A stretch of 6,037 bases of DNA from Bacteroidota bacterium. Lineage in GTDB: Bacteria > Bacteroidota > Bacteroidia > J057. The stretch covers positions 1 through 6,037 of the forward strand of contig CAUJFT010000163.1 in NCBI GenBank assembly GCA_963169475.1, in the 5' to 3' direction. Numbering within the stretch: position 1 is the stretch's first letter; each line of letters starts with the position of its first letter. The translations under genes and the position numbers were made by a program. Under the pieces are notes generated by a model. The model saw only the letters and a list, made by a program, of their open reading frames with translations, was not told the origin of the DNA and made no database searches. Positions 1 to 5,555 of this stretch are shown here, piece after piece.

Positions 1-146
1 GAGTGATAAAGACAGCAAATAATAGCTTCAAGCCCGGAGGAATGAAAGTTACTTACGAAGTCATTGCTACCTTTTGGCACTTTTTAGGATTACTATGGGT
101 ATATCTTTATTTATTCCTAATCTACAATCAAAATTATAATTCCTGA
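1..146 (+). CDS. Cytochrome c oxidase subunit III family protein, C-terminal fragment
   Basis: Only the last 47 codons are inside the window (reading from base 3, stop TGA at 144-146); the start lies upstream. The visible protein has a short GGMKVTYEV stretch followed by one hydrophobic helix with FWHFLGLLWVYLYLF and a polar tail ending NQNYNS. A final helix opening with W-H-F followed by a V/L-W-V/I-Y/F run is the hallmark of the last membrane helix of haem-copper oxidase subunit III. The next gene ends in the same way (YWHFVDLVWVFVF), so these are two tandem subunit III paralogues, an arrangement known from Bacteroidota oxidase clusters. Subunit III is an inner-membrane, non-catalytic subunit that stabilises the oxidase. 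The family call rests on one helix and the neighbouring genes, so the exact subtype is uncertain. Confidence 0.85.
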   Translation, partial: VIKTANNSFKPGGMKVTYEVIATFWHFLGLLWVYLYLFLIYNQNYNS

Positions 147-203
147 TTTTTTGAGAGAGATAACTCGGAAAGTATAAAAAAAATAAGAAAAATAAAAAAA
201 TTA

Positions 204-233
204 TTGACTTATATTCCAAGTTTATTAAATTTG
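204..233 (+). promoter_or_regulatory. Bacteroidota-type promoter ahead of the second subunit III gene
   Basis: A TTG at 204-206 and TAAATTTG at 226-233 match the -33 (TTG) and -7 (TAnnTTTG) elements of the Bacteroidota housekeeping sigma factor, separated by 19 bp, which is within the usual range. Transcription would start around 238-241 and give a leader of about 90 nt before the ATG at 332. It would let the second subunit III gene and subunit IV be transcribed independently of the upstream part of the cluster. This is the only promoter in the window where both elements are clear. Confidence 0.6.
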
Positions 234-238
234 CCCCA

Positions 239-252
239 AATTCCATGGAATT
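239..252. promoter_or_regulatory. Perfect 14-bp palindrome at the predicted transcription start (possible operator)
   Basis: AATTCCATGGAATT is a perfect palindrome that begins 5 bp after the -7 box, so it overlaps the predicted transcription start. A symmetric site in this position would suit a dimeric repressor, but no regulator is encoded in the window. A palindrome of this size could also arise by chance once in several kilobases of A+T-rich DNA. The position, not the palindrome alone, is what makes it worth listing. Confidence 0.3.
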
Positions 253-269
253 ACCGTGAATTCAGCGTT

Positions 270-288
270 AGAAAAGAGCTTCTTTTCT
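270..288 (+). other. Small hairpin in the leader of the second subunit III gene
   Basis: AGAAAAGA (270-277) and TCTTTTCT (281-288) form an 8-bp perfect stem with a 3-nt loop, followed by TTTAAATT. It lies about 40 nt before the ATG, inside the predicted leader. The T-rich 3' side makes it look like a weak attenuator or a leftover terminator of the upstream gene, but only two pairs are G-C, so the structure is weak. Confidence 0.3.
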
Positions 289-331
289 TTTAAATTGTGT
301 GTAAATCAGTAAATTAAATTAATACGACTCA

Positions 332-1042
332 ATGGCAGTATCAGTTGACCCCAAAGCACTTGTTGAAGGTGAACGCCCGTTATTTAATGTAAGCTACGGC
401 AAACTTATGATGTGGTTCTTTCTTGTAACGGACGCATTTACTTTCTCCTCCTTTTTGATTTCATACGGCTCTCATAGGATTCGCTCCGTTGTTTCCGGCG
501 TGGAGTGGGCTAGACCAGAAGAGGTTTTTACCCATTTTCCCGTTTTATACGAATACTTTCACATTCATGCTCCACTTGCCTTTGTGGGTTTGATGACCTT
601 TATCCTTATCATTAGTTCTGTAACGATGGTACTTGCGGTAGAGGCCGGACACAGAAAATCCAAGAAAGAAGTAGAAAAATGGATGATTTGGACTATCGTG
701 GGTGGAATAACCTTCCTCCTATGTCAGGCTTATGAGTGGTATCACTTTATTATTGGTACCGAAGGAGGTGCGCTAATCAATGGTACACTCGTTCATGGTG
801 CGAATCTTAAAATTAATGAATACGGACCTCAGGCTTTTGCTGATTTCTTCTTCTTTGTAACGGGCTTTCACGGATTGCATGTATTTAGTGGGGTAATTAT
901 TAATATCGTTATCTACTTTAATGCAGCACTCGGGACATACGAAAAAAGAGGACACTATGAGATGGTAGAGAAAGTAGGACTATATTGGCACTTTGTAGAT
1001 TTGGTTTGGGTATTTGTCTTTACCTTATTCTATCTAATTTAA
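332..1042 (+). CDS. ctaE: Cytochrome c oxidase subunit III (haem-copper oxidase)
   Basis: This is a 236-residue inner-membrane protein of the subunit III family, the accessory subunit that stabilises the catalytic core of an aa3/caa3-type oxidase in the aerobic chain. Five membrane segments are visible at about residues 24-45, 80-103, 115-135, 170-197 and 214-236, which fits the short five-helix bacterial form. Family motifs are CQAYEW (131-136, with the helix glutamate), TGFHGLHVFSG (177-187) and YWHFVDLVWVFVF (218-230). The start was chosen because it follows an A-rich leader, gives the usual short soluble N-terminus and leaves the first helix intact; methionines at 26 and 27 lie inside that helix. 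The gene follows another subunit III gene by 185 bp, has its own likely promoter, and is 39 bp ahead of subunit IV, so the two are probably co-transcribed. The gene name is given by family; the symbol varies between organisms. Confidence 0.93.
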   Translation: MAVSVDPKALVEGERPLFNVSYGKLMMWFFLVTDAFTFSSFLISYGSHRIRSVVSGVEWARPEEVFTHFPVLYEYFHIHAPLAFVGLMTFILIISSVTMVLAVEAGHRKSKKEVEKWMIWTIVGGITFLLCQAYEWYHFIIGTEGGALINGTLVHGANLKINEYGPQAFADFFFFVTGFHGLHVFSGVIINIVIYFNAALGTYEKRGHYEMVEKVGLYWHFVDLVWVFVFTLFYLI

Positions 1043-1081
1043 TAGAACACATATTCCATTCAAATAAAAAAAAATAAAATT

Positions 1082-1513
1082 ATGGCAGCAGATACCACAA
1101 CACATAATCATGACGGCGGTGCTTCTACCCGAAAAAAAATATACATGACAACGCTAATTTTGTCAGTATTGACAGCGATAGAGTTCGTAATCGCTTACGC
1201 CATGGGACCCGGCACCGCAAGACTTTCTATATTCCTTATAATGACCTTAATCAAGGCTTTCTATATAGTTTCTGTCTTTATGCACCTTGGTAGTGAAGTC
1301 AAAAGATTAATATGGGGCATATTAATTCCCTTTGGTTTTATCGTATGGCTACTGATTGCGTTAAGCAAAGACGGAGACCATTACGGAAATAATGCTCTTA
1401 AAGACGCTAATATGAAAAGACAAGCAGTCGAAAGTACGCATGGCTCTAATCACGGCGAATCCAAAACACAAGATACCCCAAAGACAGAGGAAGCAAATCC
1501 TTCTGGACATTAA
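1082..1513 (+). CDS. Cytochrome c oxidase subunit IV family protein
   Basis: This small 143-residue protein has three membrane helices at about 19-41, 47-68 and 75-94, the layout of the bacterial subunit IV (CyoD/COX4-like) family, a small inner-membrane subunit that helps assemble haem-copper oxidases. The second helix ends with the characteristic FMHLGSE (66-72). The N-terminus contains HNHDGG, a His/Gly stretch that I recall as common in Bacteroidota members. The last 50 residues or so form a hydrophilic, charged, low-complexity tail (rich in K, E, S, N and H), longer than needed for the core fold and probably disordered. The start has an A-rich leader (AAAAAAAATAAAATT) with no Shine-Dalgarno sequence, as expected in this phylum. 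It is the last gene of the oxidase cluster: a strong hairpin begins 22 bp after the stop. The SCO and DUF420 genes that I recall often following in related clusters are absent here. Confidence 0.9.
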   Translation: MAADTTTHNHDGGASTRKKIYMTTLILSVLTAIEFVIAYAMGPGTARLSIFLIMTLIKAFYIVSVFMHLGSEVKRLIWGILIPFGFIVWLLIALSKDGDHYGNNALKDANMKRQAVESTHGSNHGESKTQDTPKTEEANPSGH

Positions 1514-1534
1514 TTGAAAGTTGAAATACTTTTT

Positions 1535-1575
1535 TTAAAGCGGATAATTACTTTTTGCGTAATTATCCGCTTTAA
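1535..1575 (+). terminator. Strong hairpin terminator of the oxidase cluster
   Basis: Arms 1535-1551 and 1559-1575 are perfectly complementary over 17 bp, with a 7-nt loop (TTTTTGC). The hairpin starts 22 bp after the stop of the subunit IV gene. A run of T lies before the stem, and the 3' side (CTTTAAGTTTG) is only moderately T-rich, so it is not a textbook intrinsic terminator. Even so, stem length, perfection and position make an end-of-operon signal or 3'-end stabiliser the best reading. Confidence 0.75.
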
Positions 1576-1580
1576 GTTTG
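1573..1580 (+). promoter_or_regulatory. TAnnTTTG box at the edge of the terminator
   Basis: TAAGTTTG matches the -7 consensus exactly and overlaps the last bases of the terminator stem. The nearest upstream TTG (1555-1557) is only 15 bp away, shorter than the usual 17-23 bp spacing, so the -33 element is doubtful. If active, it would transcribe the structured spacer from about 1586 and perhaps the DUF4932 gene with a leader of about 265 nt. Confidence 0.3.
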
Positions 1581-1686
1581 AATAGAATATACAGCCGCTT
1601 TTGCCTTCTCAAATACAAAAGAAGGGTTGTTAAAACCAAAAAATAATCGTACATTCATAAATTAGTCTGTAAAAAATGATGAGTAC

Positions 1687-1764
1687 AATCATTTATAATC
1701 AAAACAATCAATTCTAAGTAGTATGAATGAAAACACTACTTGTTTTGAAAATAATAAATGGCTG
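1687..1764 (+). repeat. Long imperfect inverted repeat (candidate structured RNA)
   Basis: Three stacked stems share one axis. TCATTTATAAT (1689-1699) pairs with ATAATAAATGG (1751-1761) at 10 of 11 positions, including one G-T pair. CAAAAC (1700-1705) pairs with GTTTTG (1742-1747). AAGTAGT (1716-1722) pairs with ACTACTT (1735-1741) around a 12-nt loop. A 10-nt bulge on the left and a 3-nt bulge on the right separate the stems. About 23 pairs in total in a 78-nt segment is more than expected by eye, but most pairs are A-T. No target duplication or transposase is seen, so a mobile element is not supported. Confidence 0.4.
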
Positions 1765-1827
1765 ATAATGGTAAAGTTAAAAAATTAATCACTAAAAAAT
1801 TATCACTCATAGCACTTACTCATCTTG

Positions 1828-1835
1828 CAAATTTG
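1828..1835 (+). promoter_or_regulatory. Weak promoter-like box before the DUF4932 gene
   Basis: CAAATTTG differs from TAnnTTTG at the first base and ends 16 bp before the ATG at 1852. No TTG is found at the expected -33 distance. It is the closest candidate for a proximal promoter of this gene. Confidence 0.25.
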
Positions 1836-1851
1836 GGTATAAATTATTGGA

Positions 1852-2894
1852 ATGAAATCTTATCTTTTCTTACTCTTTATTTTTGGGGCTATCTTTTCAA
1901 ATACCTTTTCTGCCCCTATACGGGTGAAAATTGAGGTTAATCCCAATGTAGAATTAATGAGTGTAATTCATTTGCTTTCAGGCATTATCAAACCTGATTC
2001 CTCCCCTTATATGCAAGAAGTAATGCAATTCTTCTCTCCCCTCAAAAATCACGAGGCAGTTAGAAAACTAAAAAAACTCATCAAAAATAGAAAACACTCA
2101 CAGAATACCGACCTTATCCGTTATGGAAATTACTTTACTCCTCCACCTGAATTTAGGTTAGCTTATCCTTTTTCTCCTATCGATAGTTTAGCCCTTGAAT
2201 CCATGTTTGATATGGCAGAGGTACAGCAGTTTCTTCATGCCTGTTCCTCTTTTGCCAAGGTCTCCCACTTCATGGAGTTTTTCCAAAAACATCAACCTTT
2301 GTACGCCGCATGGAGTGGATATATCGCCCGGCAAATACAACAAGATAAAAGCACTATTCCAATACTTGAAAACTTTTTTGGAGACAAAACCCAGCCCAAT
2401 TGGAGGCTATGGATTTGCCCATTAGTAAATCATTTCAGGGCGCAAGCCCTTTCATCAGGACTAAAAATCAATTACGCACACGTTATTCTCTTTCACTTTC
2501 AGAAGCAGATTCTTTGATAACCAATGAACGCCAAACCCAAAAAAATATCCGACATATACTGATTCATGAAGGCTCACACTTGTATGTTAGCGACCTATGC
2601 TATACTCGCTTTTCCAAAGAAATCACCTCTCTTCAATCCCCAGAAAAAAACAAAATTCCCTCCTTTTTTATCATAGAAAACTTTGACGAAAGTCTAATAA
2701 GGTCACTCACTTTATACATAGAATATACAGGATTTAATAGGCTAAATTGGGAAGAAGAATTGAGAGACGCTACGGCAAATGGATATTATTATACCACTGC
2801 TATACTCCCTTATCTTAAATACTACGATAAAGAGGAATATGAAAATTTTGAAACATTTTTACAAGTACTACTAAATCACTTAGACAGTAAATAA
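1852..2894 (+). pseudogene. DUF4932-type secreted putative metallopeptidase, reading frame broken near 2370-2517
   Basis: Two overlapping frames together make one protein of about 347 residues. The first part (1852-2517) starts with a signal peptide (about residues 1-20, hydrophobic FLLFIFGAIF) and continues with VKIEVNPNVELMSVIHLLSG, the typical opening of DUF4932 proteins, and later ENFFGDK (173-179). The second part, in another frame (open from 2370, stop TAA 2892-2894), carries HILIHEGSHLYVSD: HEGSH at 2565-2579 is an HExxH zinc-peptidase motif. It is followed by NWEEELRDA, where a further glutamate ligand might lie. The two halves are in order and each is clean, so this is one gene with a net shift, not two genes. 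The only stop between them that ends the first frame is at 2515-2517. A recent inactivating indel or a sequencing error is most likely; recoding is possible but unsupported. If intact, it would be an exported or periplasmic protein. Its substrate is unknown, and catalysis is inferred only from the motif. Confidence 0.75.
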
Positions 2895-2994
2895 ATGACC
2901 TCAAGAGAAGCAGATATTGAGTAGGATTACCCACTTTCTCCCTGCTAATAAAAATATTAAATTCAGAATTACTATAATGTCAAAGAAAAAATAT

Positions 2995-3002
2995 TAATTT
3001 TG
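2995..3002 (+). promoter_or_regulatory. -7 box of the lptB-GH3 operon
   Basis: TAATTTTG is an exact TAnnTTTG match, 34 bp before the lptB ATG, which predicts a leader of roughly 28 nt. No TTG is found at the -33 distance, so the promoter is judged on one element and its position. The preceding gene ends at 2894 and no strong terminator is visible between them. Confidence 0.5.
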
Positions 3003-3036
3003 CAGATGCCATACCTATAATCATTATTTCCCAACA

Positions 3037-3765
3037 ATGAAGTTAAGTGCAGCACATTTAGTAAAAAAATACAAACAACGGTCAGTTGTAAATGATGTAA
3101 CTATTGAAGTAAATCAAGGTGAAATCGTGGGATTATTGGGGCCTAATGGAGCTGGCAAAACTACCACATTCTACATGGTCGTCGGCTTAATTCGCCCCAA
3201 TAGCGGGCTGATTTATCTAGATGATATTGACATTACTGGCTATCCTATGTATAAGCGCGGTCAGCTTGGAATCGGGTATCTTGCGCAAGAAGCATCTGTT
3301 TTTAGAGAATTATCCGTAGAGGACAATATTATGGCAGTACTTGAAATGGCAAGTAATTTAAGCCCCAAAGCAAGAAGAGAGCGGACAGAAGAACTATTGG
3401 AAGAATTTAGATTGACCCATGTTCGTAGAAATAAAGGGAAACTGCTATCAGGGGGGGAGAGAAGAAGAACAGAAATAGCAAGGGCACTTGCTGTTAATCC
3501 TAAGTTTATCCTCTTAGATGAACCTTTTGCTGCCATAGACCCAATCGCCGTAGGAGAACTACAAACAATTGTGAGAGACCTAGTCTCTAAAAATATTGGA
3601 GTACTCATTACTGACCATAACGTACACGAAACACTCTCCATTACCCACAGAGCTTATTTGCTTTTTGAGGGTAAAATACTCAAATCCGGAACCGCACAAG
3701 AACTTGCCAATGACCCAGAAGCGAGAAAGCTATACCTCGGTGAAAATTTCAAGCTAGAACGATGA
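3037..3765 (+). CDS. lptB: LPS export system ATP-binding protein LptB
   Basis: This 242-residue ABC ATPase is the cytoplasmic motor of LptB2FG, which extracts lipopolysaccharide from the inner membrane and drives it across the periplasmic Lpt bridge. All nucleotide-binding elements are present: Walker A GPNGAGKT (35-42), Q-loop Q84, signature LSGGE (137-141), Walker B FILLDE (157-162) with catalytic E162, D-loop D168 and switch H194. LptB is distinguished from other ABC ATPases by QEASVFRELSVEDNIMAVLE (84-103), which contains the phenylalanine (F89) known in E. coli LptB to contact the LptF/LptG coupling helices, and by FAAIDP (164-169) after Walker B. Length equals the family norm (about 240). 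The start follows the usual unaided leader; the protein begins directly with MKLSAAHLVKKY as in relatives. Its stop overlaps the next start by 4 nt (ATGA), so translation of the two is coupled. A run of seven G (3451-3457) falls on the signature-motif codons. Confidence 0.95.
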   Translation: MKLSAAHLVKKYKQRSVVNDVTIEVNQGEIVGLLGPNGAGKTTTFYMVVGLIRPNSGLIYLDDIDITGYPMYKRGQLGIGYLAQEASVFRELSVEDNIMAVLEMASNLSPKARRERTEELLEEFRLTHVRRNKGKLLSGGERRRTEIARALAVNPKFILLDEPFAAIDPIAVGELQTIVRDLVSKNIGVLITDHNVHETLSITHRAYLLFEGKILKSGTAQELANDPEARKLYLGENFKLER

Positions 3766-5288
3766 ATTACATTTTAAATACCATTGTAGGCTGGAATCTC
3801 AAGCGAAGAATGTCCCAGATAGAATATGCGGTTTCTCACCCTTTTGAAACCCAAGAGACGGTATTGAAAGAACTACTAAAGACCGCCTCCTTTACCGAAT
3901 GGGGTGAAAAATATGACTACTCCTCTATAGAAACTATAGAAGAATTTCAGGAGAGGGTACCTATCAGCACCTACGAAGCCTTGTTCCCCTATGTCGAAAA
4001 AATGCTCAATGGCGAACCAGATATATTATGGCCAGGTCATATTTTATGGTTCGCAAAATCTTCGGGAACTACTAATGACAGAAGTAAATTTATACCCGTA
4101 ACAGAAATGTCTCTCCATGAATGTCATTTTAAAGCAGGAAAAGATTTATTGGCATTATATTTGTACAATCATCGTAAAGATAGCAAATTGTTTAGTGGGA
4201 AAGTTCTTTCAATTGGTGGAAGCCTCCAAGTGAGTCATTTTAACGAAAAAGCCCGATTGGGCGATTTAAGTGCAGTAATGACAGAAAACCTTCCTTTCTT
4301 CTACGAATATATCCGCACTCCCAGCAAAAAAGTAGCTTTGATGGCTGATTGGGAAGAAAAGTTAGAGGCAATGTGTGAGGAAGTGATGAACGAAGATGTC
4401 TCCGCAATTGTTGGAGTACCTACATGGGCGATTTTGCTGATTCGCAAAGTCTTGGAGCGTAAAGGAATTAAGGATAATGACCTATCCAAGGTATGGCCTA
4501 ATATGGAAGCATTCTTTCATGGTGGAGTGAATATCACACCTTACAAAGAGCAATTAAGGACACTTTTGCCGGAGCCAAATACCTTTGTTAATATATACAA
4601 TGCCTCCGAAGGCTTTTTTGGGATTCAGTATAAACCCGATTCAGAAGATTTTTTGCTGATGCTGGATTACGGAATCTTTTATGAGTTTATCCCTCATAAT
4701 GAGGAATCTCAGGCGCAAGCCAAGGCATTAACCTTGAAAGAGGTAAAAATGGGAGAGACGTATGCGATGATTATTAGTACTAACGCGGGTTTATGGAGAT
4801 ATAAGATAGGCGATACTATCCAATTTACAGGATTAAACCCCTTTACACTCCGTATTGTGGGCAGAACCCAACAGTTTATCAATGCCTTTGGAGAAGAGGT
4901 CGTGATGGAAAATGCCGAAACTGCAATAGCCAAAGCCGCAAAAGAAACGGGAGCAGTCGTTAGAGATTATACCGCAGCACCCGTTTACTTTAGTTCAGAA
5001 TCCGGCGGCGCACACGAATGGCTCATCGAATTTGAAGAGAAGCCGCGTAGTCAGGAAATCTTCGATAAGATTTTAGATGACACGCTTAGGAGTGTTAATT
5101 CTGATTATGATGCTAAAAGAGCAGGAAACTTCATATTGCGCCAGCCTATTATTAGGGTCGTTCCCGACGGTACTTTTTATCAGTGGCTAAAAGAAAAGGG
5201 ACGACTTGGAGGGCAAAATAAGGTACCAAGGTTGAAAAATGATAGAGACGTTTTAGAGAGTATAAAAAAAAAAATAAATATAGAGTAG
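3762..5288 (+). CDS. GH3 family acyl-adenylating protein
   Basis: This 508-residue protein belongs to the GH3 branch of the ANL adenylating enzymes. In plants GH3 proteins activate a carboxylic acid with ATP and join it to an amino acid; the substrates of bacterial members are not established. Visible motifs are the phosphate-binding FAKSSGTTNDRSKFIPV (97-113), the NASEG motif (280-284), LWRYKIGD (344-351), the hinge region GRTQQFINAFGE (367-378) and, near the C-terminus, GQNKVPRL (484-491), which matches the QYKxPR motif of plant GH3 enzymes. All domains are present and the length is normal for bacterial GH3 (about 500), so the enzyme should be active. No signal peptide or membrane segment is seen, so it is cytoplasmic. 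The ATG overlaps the lptB stop, which makes lptB-GH3 an operon and suggests an envelope or lipid-related role (inference). An A11 run (5264-5274) lies at the extreme C-terminus, where slippage would change only the last few residues. Confidence 0.92.
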   Translation: MNYILNTIVGWNLKRRMSQIEYAVSHPFETQETVLKELLKTASFTEWGEKYDYSSIETIEEFQERVPISTYEALFPYVEKMLNGEPDILWPGHILWFAKSSGTTNDRSKFIPVTEMSLHECHFKAGKDLLALYLYNHRKDSKLFSGKVLSIGGSLQVSHFNEKARLGDLSAVMTENLPFFYEYIRTPSKKVALMADWEEKLEAMCEEVMNEDVSAIVGVPTWAILLIRKVLERKGIKDNDLSKVWPNMEAFFHGGVNITPYKEQLRTLLPEPNTFVNIYNASEGFFGIQYKPDSEDFLLMLDYGIFYEFIPHNEESQAQAKALTLKEVKMGETYAMIISTNAGLWRYKIGDTIQFTGLNPFTLRIVGRTQQFINAFGEEVVMENAETAIAKAAKETGAVVRDYTAAPVYFSSESGGAHEWLIEFEEKPRSQEIFDKILDDTLRSVNSDYDAKRAGNFILRQPIIRVVPDGTFYQWLKEKGRLGGQNKVPRLKNDRDVLESIKKKINIE

Positions 5289-5307
5289 GGTTTTATACTT
5301 ATCTGCT

Positions 5308-5315
5308 TAATTTTG
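5308..5315 (+). promoter_or_regulatory. TAnnTTTG box just after the GH3 gene
   Basis: TAATTTTG is an exact -7 match 20 bp after the GH3 stop, but no TTG lies at the -33 distance. If used, it would start a transcript near 5322 that includes the nested inverted repeat and reads into the outer-membrane protein gene with a leader of about 235 nt. No terminator was recognised between the GH3 gene and this box. Confidence 0.3.
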
Positions 5316-5356
5316 CCGTTGTTTATAAAAGTTGCTGTTTAATATCAAAAAATCCG

Positions 5357-5469
5357 TAAGACAAATATAATTTTTTAAAAAGATTAGAAAAAATTACAAT
5401 AAAATCAAATTTATTTTCAATCTTTGGGCAAAATTTTCGTTATCCAGATAAATTAATATATTTGTCTTA
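5357..5469. repeat. Nested inverted repeat upstream of the outer-membrane protein gene
   Basis: The outer arms TAAGACAAATATA (5357-5369) and TATATTTGTCTTA (5457-5469) are perfect reverse complements over 13 bp. Between them, AAAGATT-A-GAAAA (5379-5391) pairs with TTTTC-AATCTTT (5414-5425) with one bulged A. The right outer arm coincides with the -7 box of the downstream gene, and the left arm presents the same TATATTTG box on the - strand, so the element has two outward-facing identical -7 boxes. The region is very A+T-rich, which lowers the significance. Options are a dyad operator, a structured leader RNA, or a small non-autonomous element without visible target duplication. Confidence 0.45.
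5457..5464 (+). promoter_or_regulatory. Likely -7 box of the outer-membrane protein gene
   Basis: TATATTTG matches TAnnTTTG exactly and lies 91 bp before the ATG at 5556, predicting a leader of about 85 nt. No TTG stands at the correct -33 position (TTTTCG at 5434-5439 is the nearest weak substitute). The box is inside the right arm of the inverted repeat. Confidence 0.4.
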
Positions 5470-5555
5470 TAGTGAATTAATACATTCAGGAGTAGTTTTT
5501 ATATATGTATCATATTTTTCCTCTAGTAAATAATAAAGAGAAATATTTATTATCC

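Larger units (their letters stand above)
1514..1851 (+). other. 338-bp gene-free spacer with several secondary-structure signals
   Basis: No convincing coding sequence was found on either strand here; the longest + frame noticed (1723-1788) gives only 21 residues. From left to right the spacer holds the terminator hairpin, a TAAGTTTG box (1573-1580), a 6-bp hairpin (CCTTCT 1604-1609 with AGAAGG 1620-1625), a long imperfect dyad (1687-1764) and the weak promoter-like CAAATTTG (1828-1835) just before the next gene. It could be a long structured leader of the DUF4932 gene, an unannotated small RNA, or an accumulation of A+T-rich chance structure. Confidence 0.5.

Noticed and set aside
773..955. 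60-codon - strand frame with two Cys (CPECC)
   Set aside because: The cysteine pair suggests a zinc-ribbon fragment, but it is antisense to well-conserved subunit III codons and has no promoter or other support.
1687..1764. Miniature transposable element
   Set aside because: No flanking target-site duplication and no second copy within the window; the dyad is imperfect and A+T-rich.
1723..1788. Small ORF of 21 residues in the spacer
   Set aside because: Too short, no leader signal, low-complexity N/K composition, and it begins in the loop of the dyad.
2400..2894. Independent gene starting at the TTG at 2400
   Set aside because: The HEGSH half continues the DUF4932 protein started at 1852; a TTG start inside the coding region without any promoter is less likely than a frameshift.
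1852..2894. Programmed ribosomal frameshift in the DUF4932 gene
   Set aside because: No canonical slippery heptamer with a following stem or pseudoknot was recognised, and I recall no frameshifting in this family; a simple indel explains the data.
2909..2946. Possible terminator after the DUF4932 gene (AGCAG with CTGCT, plus an inner GTAGG/CCCAC stem)
   Set aside because: The stems are 5 bp each with a mismatch and no T tract follows, so it is too weak to annotate.
3261..3641. 126-codon open frame on the - strand
   Set aside because: It lies entirely inside lptB, whose motifs are certain; the translation is Ser/Leu-rich with no recognisable domain, as expected of an antisense shadow.
4301..4933. 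Two short - strand frames (4301-4489 and 4709-4933)
   Set aside because: Both lie inside the GH3 gene, which has all its family motifs; no separate start context or domain.
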